The position numbers were made by a program, and so were the translations under genes. This document shows, piece after piece, positions 30,354-37,082 of a stretch of 37,082 nucleotides of DNA. Location: positions 1 through 37,082 of the IMG/VR virus record IMGVR_UViG_3300037587_000290; one strand, written 5' to 3'. How positions within the stretch are numbered: position 1 is the first letter of the stretch; the number at the start of each line of letters is the position of its first letter. The notes beneath the pieces were generated by a model. That model made no database searches and was not told the DNA's origin. It worked only from the letters and a program-made list of their open reading frames with translations. The stretch is from a virus.

Positions 30354-32414
30354 TTAAACCCGCTGGTTCCCAGCGGTAGGGGGTGGGTTACCACCATTGC
30401 GTATTAACTGCGTTGCCTGTGCCAATGCTTCTAATAGTAAAGTTTGATCACCTGATGCCGCTGCTAATTCCGCTGTTTGGATTGCATTTTCTACATCATT
30501 CTGTTCTATCTCGCTGAAGTTCTTAACAGCCGTTGATTGTTTAACCGCTGTATCAGCTTGTTTGTTTTCTATTGTAACCTGTTTTTCGGCCATTTCCAAT
30601 TCTATAGCCTTTTGCTGTAATTTCTGCTGCTGTGCTTGTTGTTGCTCGATAGCTGCTTGCTGCTCTGGTGTGATATCTTCATCATCTGCAATGCCTGGCG
30701 GTAATAGCTTTCTCAAACGCTCCGCTAGCTCGTCAGCACCAGGCCAATCAAGATTTTTAGCAACCAAGTCCCCGGCAACCTGCATAACTTGAGGGAATAT
30801 TCGCCCAAGCTCGACCATTGATGATGCAGCCTCAATACGGCGGGTTTTGAATGACGGGCCAGCACTTGATCTAACATCATACTTACCGCGGGTTAAATCA
30901 TTCTGAATTTTTAACCCATCAGGAGTTAGGATTGGCTTGTTAACCTCAACGAACCTTGTTGAAGCGTCCTCACCCCTTAACCTCATTACTCTTTGCGTGT
31001 CGATAACGTGAGGTATTAGATCAATAATTATCCTTCCGCAATGCTCTATCCCGCCTGCTGCGTTTTCCATGTATAAACTTTGGCCCAAGTCGGCTTCGTT
31101 CTGCAATGCGATAACGGCTCGGCCTGATCTATTTTCAGATGTTGGCTGTTGAGCGGCCTCAAATACGCCGGTTGCTTGCTGTATGTCCTGTGCGCTAATG
31201 GCTGCTTGTTGTAATAGGCCGCTTTGCATCATTGGCGGTGCTAGTCGCTGTGGTGGTGGAGCTTTGCCGTCTGGCTCGTAAGGTAAGTATGGTAAGTTAT
31301 CTGTGTTGGCTCGCTCCCAAAAGTGCGTATAGTTCTTGATTTGGTCATTCGTAACCAAGAAGGGCGCTTTAGGCTGTAACGCGATTGTTTCCGCTGCTGC
31401 GCTGTTCCAATAGTTATACATACGTTGTGGGTCTTTAGCCGCCCGCACGATGCCACGAATAAGCGTTTCACCTTCAATGTCTTCTTCTTCGCCGTAAATA
31501 GGCACACCAGGGAAAAACCTGCTTGGCCATTCTTGGTGCTCTAATATGTCAAACGCTGTTAGCTTGTACCAATCGATCACATCAACTTCAACGTCACGAT
31601 CCTTAACTGGGGTGATACCTTGTTGCTGGTATAATTGAATGTCTTCATCAGTTATGTCGTCAGTGTTTACAACTACGCCATTTGATAACTGTGTTATGTT
31701 CTTTTTCTTTTTGCTCTTGATGAAATACTCACCAATGCGCACTGAATCGGAATCATACCAGCGAGTTTGTGTCTCGCCGATGCCTTGGTTCGGAATGCCT
31801 AGCGGGTCACCATCAACATTTTTACCAAACATTGACTCGAATTTCTTCTTTGATAATGTCTCGCTAACAATCATGAATCTGCCATCTTGCTTTTGAGGCA
31901 AAATAGCATCGGGATCGAAGTAATAAGTAAACGGGTTTTTAACTGGCAAGATTACAATGTCTTGATCGAAGATATCATTTTGGGTTATTACGGTGCCAAC
32001 ACGCCAAACTCCATAACCCATTTTAACCTGAGTCTTTGCGGCGTTAATGTAAGCGCTGCGAGCGTTAGATGATTGCTCTATCTGTCGAATTATGTCTTCT
32101 AATACTTCTGCCGTTTCCTTGTCGGCACCATCATCAACCGGATCAACCTTAATCGATGGCATGTTTTGGCGCATATTACCCATGACTTTACGGATAGATT
32201 GCCCAATGTGATCAAGTGTCAGCATCGGCCTGTCTTTGCGCTCCTTTTGGATATCTTCGGGCCATTGGTCAAGAGCTGCAAAGCGTAAATCGTCAACCAT
32301 GTCGATTCTGTTGCGAGACTCGGCGGTAAAGGCAAGATCGAAATCATCCATAAAATTCTTAATGATCTCGTCTTTTTGTTCCTGGCTAAATTTCTTCTTT
32401 GATAGTTCAGGCAC
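30354..32414 (-). CDS. Portal protein, P22 gp1 family, GTG start, 686 aa
   Basis: Start is GTG at 32414, eight bases inside the terminase gene, with GGAGG upstream. Conserved P22-portal strings: RIDMVDDLRFAALDQWPEDI, RPMLTLDHIGQSIRKVMGNM, AKTQVKMGYGVWRVGT, and DVDVIDWYKLTAFDILEHQE-like wing region. The C-terminal helix is Gln-rich (EQQAAIEQQQAQQQKLQQKA), like the P22 barrel. Length close to P22 gp1 (725 aa). Dodecameric ring through which DNA is packed. Confidence 0.93.
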   Translation of the reverse strand: MPELSKKKFSQEQKDEIIKNFMDDFDLAFTAESRNRIDMVDDLRFAALDQWPEDIQKERKDRPMLTLDHIGQSIRKVMGNMRQNMPSIKVDPVDDGADKETAEVLEDIIRQIEQSSNARSAYINAAKTQVKMGYGVWRVGTVITQNDIFDQDIVILPVKNPFTYYFDPDAILPQKQDGRFMIVSETLSKKKFESMFGKNVDGDPLGIPNQGIGETQTRWYDSDSVRIGEYFIKSKKKKNITQLSNGVVVNTDDITDEDIQLYQQQGITPVKDRDVEVDVIDWYKLTAFDILEHQEWPSRFFPGVPIYGEEEDIEGETLIRGIVRAAKDPQRMYNYWNSAAAETIALQPKAPFLVTNDQIKNYTHFWERANTDNLPYLPYEPDGKAPPPQRLAPPMMQSGLLQQAAISAQDIQQATGVFEAAQQPTSENRSGRAVIALQNEADLGQSLYMENAAGGIEHCGRIIIDLIPHVIDTQRVMRLRGEDASTRFVEVNKPILTPDGLKIQNDLTRGKYDVRSSAGPSFKTRRIEAASSMVELGRIFPQVMQVAGDLVAKNLDWPGADELAERLRKLLPPGIADDEDITPEQQAAIEQQQAQQQKLQQKAIELEMAEKQVTIENKQADTAVKQSTAVKNFSEIEQNDVENAIQTAELAAASGDQTLLLEALAQATQLIRNGGNPPPTAGNQRV

Positions 32415-33705
32415 CCATCCATCCTCCGCGTGATTTTGGTAATGTTAACGGCTTGCTAGTATCAGGCGGAGCGTGAGCAACGCACATCAACCCGAAAGCA
32501 TCTGCGCCATGTGACGCCCAATCGTGTTCGGGACCAAGCCCTATATTTCTTACTTCATCTTTCTTTTCGTGATACCAGCCAAGAGCGTCAATCCCGCCTG
32601 CACAAGTTGACTCATTGAACCACATAGATGGAAATAGTCTTCTAGCTTCCTCGATACGAGCCTTGGCAGCGCCCTTGCCTTGATTTGGCACTACAGTAAC
32701 CTTATAACCGGCTTTAATGAATGCGCTCTCATATGATACATCAAAAACTCGGTCATTTGTTGAGCCGTCATGAGGTAACCAAATTTGTGTATTGTTTTGA
32801 AGGTAATTGTTTTCTCTCAACCATGACAAATGAGACTCCAACGCCTGACCTTGCACCTCGTAATAATTTAATACTCTAATTTCCATACCAATAAACTGAG
32901 CAACCCACATAGTGAACGCGTCAGCTTTAGCGCCAGTGCCGCCGATATCAACAAATACACGATATGTCATTAACGGATCGGGGCCAACTCTGCCTATTCT
33001 ACCTTCTGACCTAGCCATAACTAAATGCTTAGCGAAGTATGCGCCCTCTGTAACTGTTGCATATCCGCCATCCCATACATGATCGTATTCATCAGGCTGA
33101 TTGTTTAAGCAATCCTGTCGCTCTTGCTCTAGCACACTTGGAAACCAAGGGTTATCACACCAATTAGCGCGAACAACCTGTGCGCCCGTTGGTAGCCCAC
33201 CTTGCCTTAGCAACATATCAACTGGGTCAGTCTTTCTTCGTGGATTCCATGAGAACCAAATCTCAGAACCTTCCGAGCGTATAGTTGGCCTTAGCAGTCT
33301 AAGCGACACGCCTGAAAGCGTTTGAGCCTCTTCAACCCAAGCTCGCTTAAAGCCCTCTAGTGACTTGATTGATTCAGCAGTGTGATCTTGCATACCCTGA
33401 AAAATAATACAACCATCGCCCGGGGTCTGAATGACGTCTTTAAATATCTTGAACCCGTCCTTCTCACCTAGCCGCATGCCTGAAAGCTTACCCTCAAGCA
33501 ATCGCTTAGCTGAGTCTTTAAGTGACTTCTGAACCTCTCGGATACACACAGACAAAAGCCCCCGCTCTCGGAGGCTATCTTCAATCATCATCTCACCAAA
33601 GAAATGTGATTTACCAGAGCCACGACCACCCCATGCGCCTTTATATCTTGCTGGCTCAAGTAAAGGCTGAAAGACTCTAGCCGTTTCTATTTGAAGTATC
33701 GACAA
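32407..33705 (-). CDS. terL: Terminase large subunit, TTG start, 432 aa
   Basis: TTG at 33705 with GGAG seven bases upstream; the next ATG would remove the Walker A. Walker A GGRGSGKS (26-33), Walker B AWVEEAQ (122-128), coupling motif IWFSWNPRRKTDP, nuclease YRVFVDIGGTGAKADAFTMW (Asp253, Asp262) and later GADAFGLM. Type is PBSX/P22-like (Terminase_3). It translocates and cuts DNA with TerS; headful packaging is expected for this class, giving circularly permuted ends. Overlaps TerS by 29 bases. Confidence 0.95.
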   Translation of the reverse strand: MSILQIETARVFQPLLEPARYKGAWGGRGSGKSHFFGEMMIEDSLRERGLLSVCIREVQKSLKDSAKRLLEGKLSGMRLGEKDGFKIFKDVIQTPGDGCIIFQGMQDHTAESIKSLEGFKRAWVEEAQTLSGVSLRLLRPTIRSEGSEIWFSWNPRRKTDPVDMLLRQGGLPTGAQVVRANWCDNPWFPSVLEQERQDCLNNQPDEYDHVWDGGYATVTEGAYFAKHLVMARSEGRIGRVGPDPLMTYRVFVDIGGTGAKADAFTMWVAQFIGMEIRVLNYYEVQGQALESHLSWLRENNYLQNNTQIWLPHDGSTNDRVFDVSYESAFIKAGYKVTVVPNQGKGAAKARIEEARRLFPSMWFNESTCAGGIDALGWYHEKKDEVRNIGLGPEHDWASHGADAFGLMCVAHAPPDTSKPLTLPKSRGGWMGA

Positions 33706-34111
33706 TTACACGCTCCACTCTTGTTACCGTATCGATCGGGCCACCATTCGCACCAGTAAGCTCTGTCTTAACCTTGTTAGCGTCAAAGCCGCCTGTAAAA
33801 TCAGAGAGCGCTTTCCAAGCTGCCACACGGGCCGACTGGGTTGACCCTTCGCCATTGGTCTGCGCCTCAATTAAAAGCCCTCTAACGATGTCCTCAGTCG
33901 TAACAATCGCCCTTTCAGTGGCTTCCTGTCGGTTTACTTTGATTTCTAGGGCCACCCTAGGGTCTTTCTCAAGTTTATTGGCTTCTACGCTTACAGCCTT
34001 GTCTGACATCTTGCCACAATTATAGGCGCTTCTATATGATTCAGAAACTCCCATACCTTTGATTCTGTTGTTCTTGAAGGCTTCTTGCTTAGTTGTCAGC
34101 TTCTTTGCCAT
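33677..34111 (-). CDS. terS: Terminase small subunit, 144 aa
   Basis: AKKLTTKQEAFKNNRIKGMG, VSESYRSAYNCGKMSDKAVS, EANKLEKDPRVALEI matches the Terminase_2 (small subunit) N-terminal HTH: LTxKQxxF, G-x-S-AYR-AY, LLxxPxV. C-terminal part: EDIVRGLLIEAQTNGEG helix. It recognises the packaging site and presents DNA to TerL. ATG overlaps the TAA of a small basic gene (TAATG). Confidence 0.92.
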   Translation of the reverse strand: MAKKLTTKQEAFKNNRIKGMGVSESYRSAYNCGKMSDKAVSVEANKLEKDPRVALEIKVNRQEATERAIVTTEDIVRGLLIEAQTNGEGSTQSARVAAWKALSDFTGGFDANKVKTELTGANGGPIDTVTRVERVIVDTSNRNG

Positions 34112-34218
34112 TACTTCTTGGCCTTGCGCTTGGTTTTCCTTTTTTTAGGAGGACTCACCTTCACAGTGACCGTTATGCTTCCGCGCTTTCTTCCTTTACC
34201 TTTTTCATTATGTGGCAT
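34111..34218 (-). CDS. Small lysine/arginine-rich protein, 35 aa
   Basis: ATG at 34218, GGAAG upstream, overlapping the previous gene's end by 11 bases; stop shared with the TerS start (TAATG). MPHNEKGKGRKRGSITVTVK then PPKKRKTKRKAKK: about half Lys/Arg. It resembles the 35-aa peptide at 34753-34860 in its TKxK/KAK tail. May bind DNA or RNA, or be a virion peptide; no family recognised. Confidence 0.55.
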   Translation of the reverse strand: MPHNEKGKGRKRGSITVTVKVSPPKKRKTKRKAKK

Positions 34219-34438
34219 CAGTTGCTTCCTCCGTAAATTGAGCTTCTTCAATCCCGTCGTCTTCAGGGAACCAAACGCCAGTTAATCCAGCTAGGATATC
34301 AGCAGAGATTTCCGGCGCATCTTCTACGAAATTCTTTAACGCCTTGGTCTCTCTAATTTCTACCCGGTTATTACCAGACACTAAAACGAACTTTTTTGTT
34401 TCTTCATCAAATTGAATTGCAGCTACACAGTTAAGCAT
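34208..34438 (-). CDS. Unknown acidic protein, 76 aa
   Basis: ATG at 34438, AAAGGATAAGTA upstream; overlaps the prior TAA by one base. CVAAIQFDEETKKFVLVSGN, NRVEIRETKALKNF suggests a beta hairpin, then ADILAGLTGVWFPEDDGIEE, acidic tail. It sits between structural-type genes upstream of TerS. No family assigned. Confidence 0.6.
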   Translation of the reverse strand: MLNCVAAIQFDEETKKFVLVSGNNRVEIRETKALKNFVEDAPEISADILAGLTGVWFPEDDGIEEAQFTEEATDAT

Positions 34439-34752
34439 TACTTATCCTTTATTTTTATTCTGAATGAACGCTCAAATGTTCTTGGCGTTGCGTTAGTAGT
34501 TACAATCTTGGTGGTTACAATGCCAATGTTACCATTATTACCGCCAGACACGAAGAAGGTAACTTTTTTACCGCTAAAGCTGCTTGAGTCGATTGTCACT
34601 TGCTCGCCGGTTACCGTGATTGACGCAATAGTGTCAGCCTGAAGGAGTTGCAGCCAATCCATTTCATAGTCAAACACATCTGAAGGGTCTTTGTCTGATG
34701 AAAACTTTAGCGCTATACCTGGTGGAGGTATTTTAATTTTGATGGTTGCCAT
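34438..34752 (-). CDS. Ig-like structural protein (fibre-tail adaptor type), 104 aa
   Basis: KFSSDKDPSDVFDYEMDWLQ, LLQADTIASITVTGEQVTID, FFVSGGNNGNIGIVTTKIVT, RTFERSFRIKIKDK follows a pattern seen in small phage structural proteins annotated as fibre-tail adaptor: DYxxDWxxxL-x-DTIxxxxV, SGGxxGxxGxVxxxIxTxxGR. The fold is probably a beta sandwich. Location before TerS, instead of beside the fibres, is common for these. Role in the virion is inferred. Confidence 0.7.
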   Translation of the reverse strand: MATIKIKIPPPGIALKFSSDKDPSDVFDYEMDWLQLLQADTIASITVTGEQVTIDSSSFSGKKVTFFVSGGNNGNIGIVTTKIVTTNATPRTFERSFRIKIKDK

Positions 34753-34860
34753 TTATTTAGCCTTCTTGGTTTTCTTCTTCGTTCTAATTCGTGGTTTGGG
34801 CGTTGTTATGCGCCGCGCTGTTTTGTTCTTGTCCCGTTCTGATTTCGTGTGAGCTGGCAC
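34753..34860 (-). CDS. Small lysine/arginine-rich protein, GTG start, 35 aa
   Basis: GTG at 34860 with GGAG seven bases upstream; stop abuts the next ATG. Encodes MPAHTKSERDKNKTARRITT then PKPRIRTKKKTKKAK, with no hydrophobic part. Similar in size and tail to 34111-34218. Missed by ATG-only gene finding. Confidence 0.5.
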   Translation of the reverse strand: MPAHTKSERDKNKTARRITTPKPRIRTKKKTKKAK

Positions 34861-34881
34861 TGAATTTCTCCGTAAATCATT

Positions 34882-34887
34882 ATTGTA
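34882..34887 (-). promoter_or_regulatory. Possible -10 element of a late promoter
   Basis: On the minus strand TGTTACAAT, an extended -10, 22 bases before the GTG at 34860; the -35 region is poor. The 59-bp gap at 34861-34919 is the largest before the terminase genes, so a late or activator-dependent promoter could be here. Confidence 0.3.
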
Positions 34888-34919
34888 ACACACGGTTGAT
34901 AGATACGAAAAACCAACGG

Positions 34920-35213
34920 TTAAGACTTAATGTAGCACTCAAAGCTCATGATGTGCGCCTTTATTGGGTCGTCAGCTACATACTTATGAATAACATACTC
35001 AGGCTCTTTCTTTGTTACTTTGTAATTGACCGTCCTAACCTTCCTGCTGACCATCCCACCGGAACTGCCACTTGTCCACTTGTTTTTATCTTCCTGCATC
35101 ATGCCGTGAAGTTGCATATAGCTAATTTCGTGAGTTTTAATTTTTACATCTTCTTCTATCTCATACCCGCTAGCTTCAATAAAAGCTCTTAGCAATTTCA
35201 TTTCGTTAGTCAT
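34920..35213 (-). CDS. Unknown protein, 97 aa
   Basis: ATG at 35213, GAGGGAATAAC upstream. MTNEMKLLRAFIEASGYEIE helix, then EISYMQLHGMMQEDKNKWTS; beta C-terminus VNYKVTKKEPEYVIHKY. It resembles small phage proteins of early regions, none named. Confidence 0.65.
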   Translation of the reverse strand: MTNEMKLLRAFIEASGYEIEEDVKIKTHEISYMQLHGMMQEDKNKWTSGSSGGMVSRKVRTVNYKVTKKEPEYVIHKYVADDPIKAHIMSFECYIKS

Positions 35214-35214
35214 G

Positions 35215-35556
35215 TTATTCCCTCTTCTTTAAGTTATTCCGCAAGAACGCATTAGCCTGGATGATGCATTCTAGTATTGCGCGAGGTATACCAGCCTTAT
35301 CTGATTTTATCGCGGTAACGCCCCAAGCTTTAACGTTTTTGCGATGAATCACAGCGAATCCGTTATCATACGAAACCTCAATTTCATACTTTAGCATTAA
35401 TGGCCCAAGTAGTGACCATTTGGTTAATGGGTTGTAGTGCTCTAAGTCTCCTTTCCCAGTACCTGTTAACACGCCGTTGGCGCAGCAATCCCATTCATCA
35501 CATAGAGGAAACCCCTCAATCTCAGCAATCTTTTTACATAAAGTTAAGTCATCCAT
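35215..35556 (-). CDS. Phage ABA-sandwich-like protein, 113 aa
   Basis: ATG at 35556 with AAAGGGG upstream (this ribosome site is the end of the 127-bp repeat plus two bases); GTG at 35559 also in frame. EHYNPLTKWSLLGPLMLKYE, then IEVSYDNGFAVIHRKN and AGIPRAILECIIQANAFL fit the phage ABA-sandwich/NinX-like pattern: YNPxxxWxxxGPLxxKYxI and RAxxxxIIxAN. Its function is unknown. Confidence 0.7.
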   Translation of the reverse strand: MDDLTLCKKIAEIEGFPLCDEWDCCANGVLTGTGKGDLEHYNPLTKWSLLGPLMLKYEIEVSYDNGFAVIHRKNVKAWGVTAIKSDKAGIPRAILECIIQANAFLRNNLKKRE

Positions 35557-35559
35557 CAC

Positions 35560-36582
35560 TTACCCCTTTAATGTGATTGTGAATTTATCGCTAGCTAATA
35601 ACTTGTCAACGTTATATTCCCAAGTGGCATTCCACTCAATGGAGTCCATTAGTGCGGATTTAAGCTTTTCTTCGTCTGTCTGGATTGGTTTAATTCTTTC
35701 CGCTTTGAATCCTGCATAGCGAACAGGGAAAGGATAGTCATCGAACATTGCAAATACAGCAAACTCACCATCTTCATTGTTGTCAAATCCGATACATTCA
35801 CCTTTATACCAGTCGTCCAAACTTCCAGATTTAACCATGCATTCAGCGCCAACCGCCGGCAACTCACCAGCATCAGCCATTGCCTGAGTAAACACAGGCT
35901 TAGGTATCTCGCCATTACAAGGCGCAACAGGACCACCAAGCAAAGCACCAAAAAGGGCATCAATCTCAGAGATGGCAAGCTTTGATCTGTCAGCTTTCGC
36001 TTGCCCTGCTTGGTATTGTTTTAGCATTGCGTCTTTGTTGGGTTTCCATGATTTGATGTGGCCGGTGTTACTGATGTTACCGTTTAATGACCAACCAAAC
36101 GCACAGGCCTTTCTAGTTAACACACCTGCGCCAATCACGTAACAATCAACAACCACGTCATCACCCACTGGCTGAGCTCCGGTGTTTGGGCGGTCTGCGA
36201 ATGATATGACGAAGAATTGTGCATACTCATAATCTTCATTAAGATTTGCAACCTGACCATCAGCTCCATCGATTACAAACGTTAAGTTGAATTTTTCATT
36301 ATATAACACATCACCCACAACCAGCGGCGTAAACCTCTTAACGTATGAGATTGGTATTAATTTATCTGTGTTCATTTCAAAGTCCTCTTTTCGCTCGCCT
36401 ATTGGACGTAACAACTCGATCACACCCTTTGAGGCTAGTAGCCATTCTTTTGTGAACATTGATCTTTTCCATTTGCTGTTTTCACAATCAAGGAATAAAG
36501 GCCGCACTTTCTCACCTACAAAAAAGAACTTATTGCAAATTAAGTGCGTCGCGTCTTTCGTGTTCTCTAATGTAAATGTCAT
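35560..36582 (-). CDS. Phage protein of unknown function, paralogue B, 340 aa
   Basis: ATG at 36582, AAAGGTAACTAAC upstream. Paralogue of the gene at the left edge. Residues 1-69 (MTFTLENTKDATHLICNKFF, GVIELLRPIGERKEDFE) are absent from paralogue A. At residue 70 MNTDKLIPI begins, matching A's start, and AGAGGA lies just before that ATG, so a second start at 36375 is likely. The centre differs from A (QAMADAGELPAVGAECMVKS, WYKGECIGFDNNEDGEFAVF, the latter like SH3-type phage proteins). The C-terminus is identical to A. No known family. Confidence 0.85.
   Translation of the reverse strand: MTFTLENTKDATHLICNKFFFVGEKVRPLFLDCENSKWKRSMFTKEWLLASKGVIELLRPIGERKEDFEMNTDKLIPISYVKRFTPLVVGDVLYNEKFNLTFVIDGADGQVANLNEDYEYAQFFVISFADRPNTGAQPVGDDVVVDCYVIGAGVLTRKACAFGWSLNGNISNTGHIKSWKPNKDAMLKQYQAGQAKADRSKLAISEIDALFGALLGGPVAPCNGEIPKPVFTQAMADAGELPAVGAECMVKSGSLDDWYKGECIGFDNNEDGEFAVFAMFDDYPFPVRYAGFKAERIKPIQTDEEKLKSALMDSIEWNATWEYNVDKLLASDKFTITLKG
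35565..35691. repeat. 127-bp exact direct repeat, copy 2
   Basis: Identical to bases 1-127. Codes for the C-terminus of paralogue B; its end also provides AAAGG of the ribosome site for the gene at 35215-35556. Confidence 0.97.
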
Positions 36583-36613
36583 GTTAGTTACCTTTTGTTT
36601 TATTTGTGTTGGA

Positions 36614-36874
36614 TTATTTATCTTCTTTGATTACGCTTTGGTCAAATATCAATAGCCACATCAAGCAGAATTCGTTCATTTCTTTCATTGTTGTTAATGT
36701 TGGGTTATCTATTCCATCAATTGTTTTAGTCCCAACGACTACTTCATCGTCATTGAGCTTCATGGCGGCTATATCGCCATTGTAAACGCCACTAATGCTC
36801 TTATCTCTATCATCGAGTAAGTAGCCTGCTTTATCTTCTGTGTTGCCAAAATCGGCTTTGATTACGTTGCTCAT
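36614..36874 (-). CDS. Unknown small protein, 86 aa
   Basis: ATG at 36874 preferred (AGAGGA six bases upstream) over ATG at 36880, which touches the ribosome site. MSNVIKADFGNTEDKAGYLL, DDRDKSISGVYNGDIAAMKL and DDEVVVGTKTIDGIDN read as beta-rich; C-terminus EMNEFCLMWLLIFDQSV is hydrophobic. No family recognised. Confidence 0.65.
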   Translation of the reverse strand: MSNVIKADFGNTEDKAGYLLDDRDKSISGVYNGDIAAMKLNDDEVVVGTKTIDGIDNPTLTTMKEMNEFCLMWLLIFDQSVIKEDK

Positions 36875-36902
36875 TGTCATTCCTCTTTATTGCTTGAATG
36901 AC

Positions 36903-37082
36903 TTACAGGTCATTCAAATTCATGCGGTCGAAGTCATGTTCTTTTAGCGCCTCTGATAGCCTATCAAGCCAATCTGTTAACTTATCAACCGATGCCTGAG
37001 GCGTGTCTTTAAATGGCATTTCATCAAGTGTTATATTAGATCTGTAACCGCCTTCAACTCTTTCTATTGTTAGAATTTGATC
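36903..37082 (-). CDS. Partial gene at the right edge, unknown function
   Basis: Open from the right edge to TAA at 36903-36905, 59 codons: DQILTIERVEGGYRSNITLD then EMPFKDTPQASVDKLTDWLD and RLSEALKEHDFDRMNLNDL. Beta start, helical end. The first ATG inside the window (37019) lacks a ribosome site, so the true start is probably beyond the edge. If 37082 joined base 1, an in-frame stop would lie at bases 4-6 and the only candidate with a good ribosome site (AAAGGG) would be an ATT codon. Confidence 0.6.
   Translation of the reverse strand, partial: DQILTIERVEGGYRSNITLDEMPFKDTPQASVDKLTDWLDRLSEALKEHDFDRMNLNDL

Overview
The window is almost certainly most or all of a tailed-phage genome (podovirus type, P22-like head and tail genes) from a moderately AT-rich Gram-negative, probably gammaproteobacterial, host. 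It carries a P22-type coat, portal, scaffold, tail-hub and ejection-protein set. With these go a RecT/YqaJ recombination pair, a DnaC-type helicase loader, NinG and DUF1367 proteins, a GH24 lysozyme and a 3-TM holin. I see no tRNA, rRNA, IS element, CRISPR array, integrase, large CI-type repressor or recognisable attachment site. The host cannot be named from sequence alone.

Layout. Leftward genes at 1-9015: a DNA-recombination block (5306-9015: unknown, zinc ribbon, RecT, small ORF, YqaJ exonuclease, zinc-ribbon protein, coiled-coil protein), small regulators (4409-5233), a lysis block (2186-4225), a terminator-flanked secreted protein (1554-1883), three tiny overlapping genes (948-1395), and a gene running off the left edge (1-925). 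A divergent control region (9016-9165) has a good promoter and a tandem 11-bp repeat. Rightward genes at 9166-16763: a small HTH regulator, small unknowns, an RHH protein with its own promoter, a replication protein with iteron-like repeats inside its gene, a DnaC-like ATPase, small unknowns, an alpha/beta hydrolase resembling PHA synthases/depolymerases, DUF1367 and NinG. Leftward morphogenesis operon from about 35.5 kb to 16.8 kb: small genes, TerS, TerL, portal, scaffold, coat, decoration-like protein, gp4-like, gp10-like, fibre-like proteins, a cupin-SET protein, three ejection-type proteins and an SGNH-esterase tailspike.

The leftward operon at the left edge and the one entering at the right edge would read lysis genes then terminase if the ends were joined, which is the P22 late-gene order. 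This, with an exact 127-bp repeat (1-127 = 35565-35691) that begins exactly at the left edge, suggests a circularly permuted genome cut at a repeat by assembly. That is inference. Most genes overlap or abut (ATGA or TAATG junctions), so several very short genes are annotated from coupling, Shine-Dalgarno sites and composition; three of these look broken. With the small genes included, no stretch over 300 bases lacks a gene.
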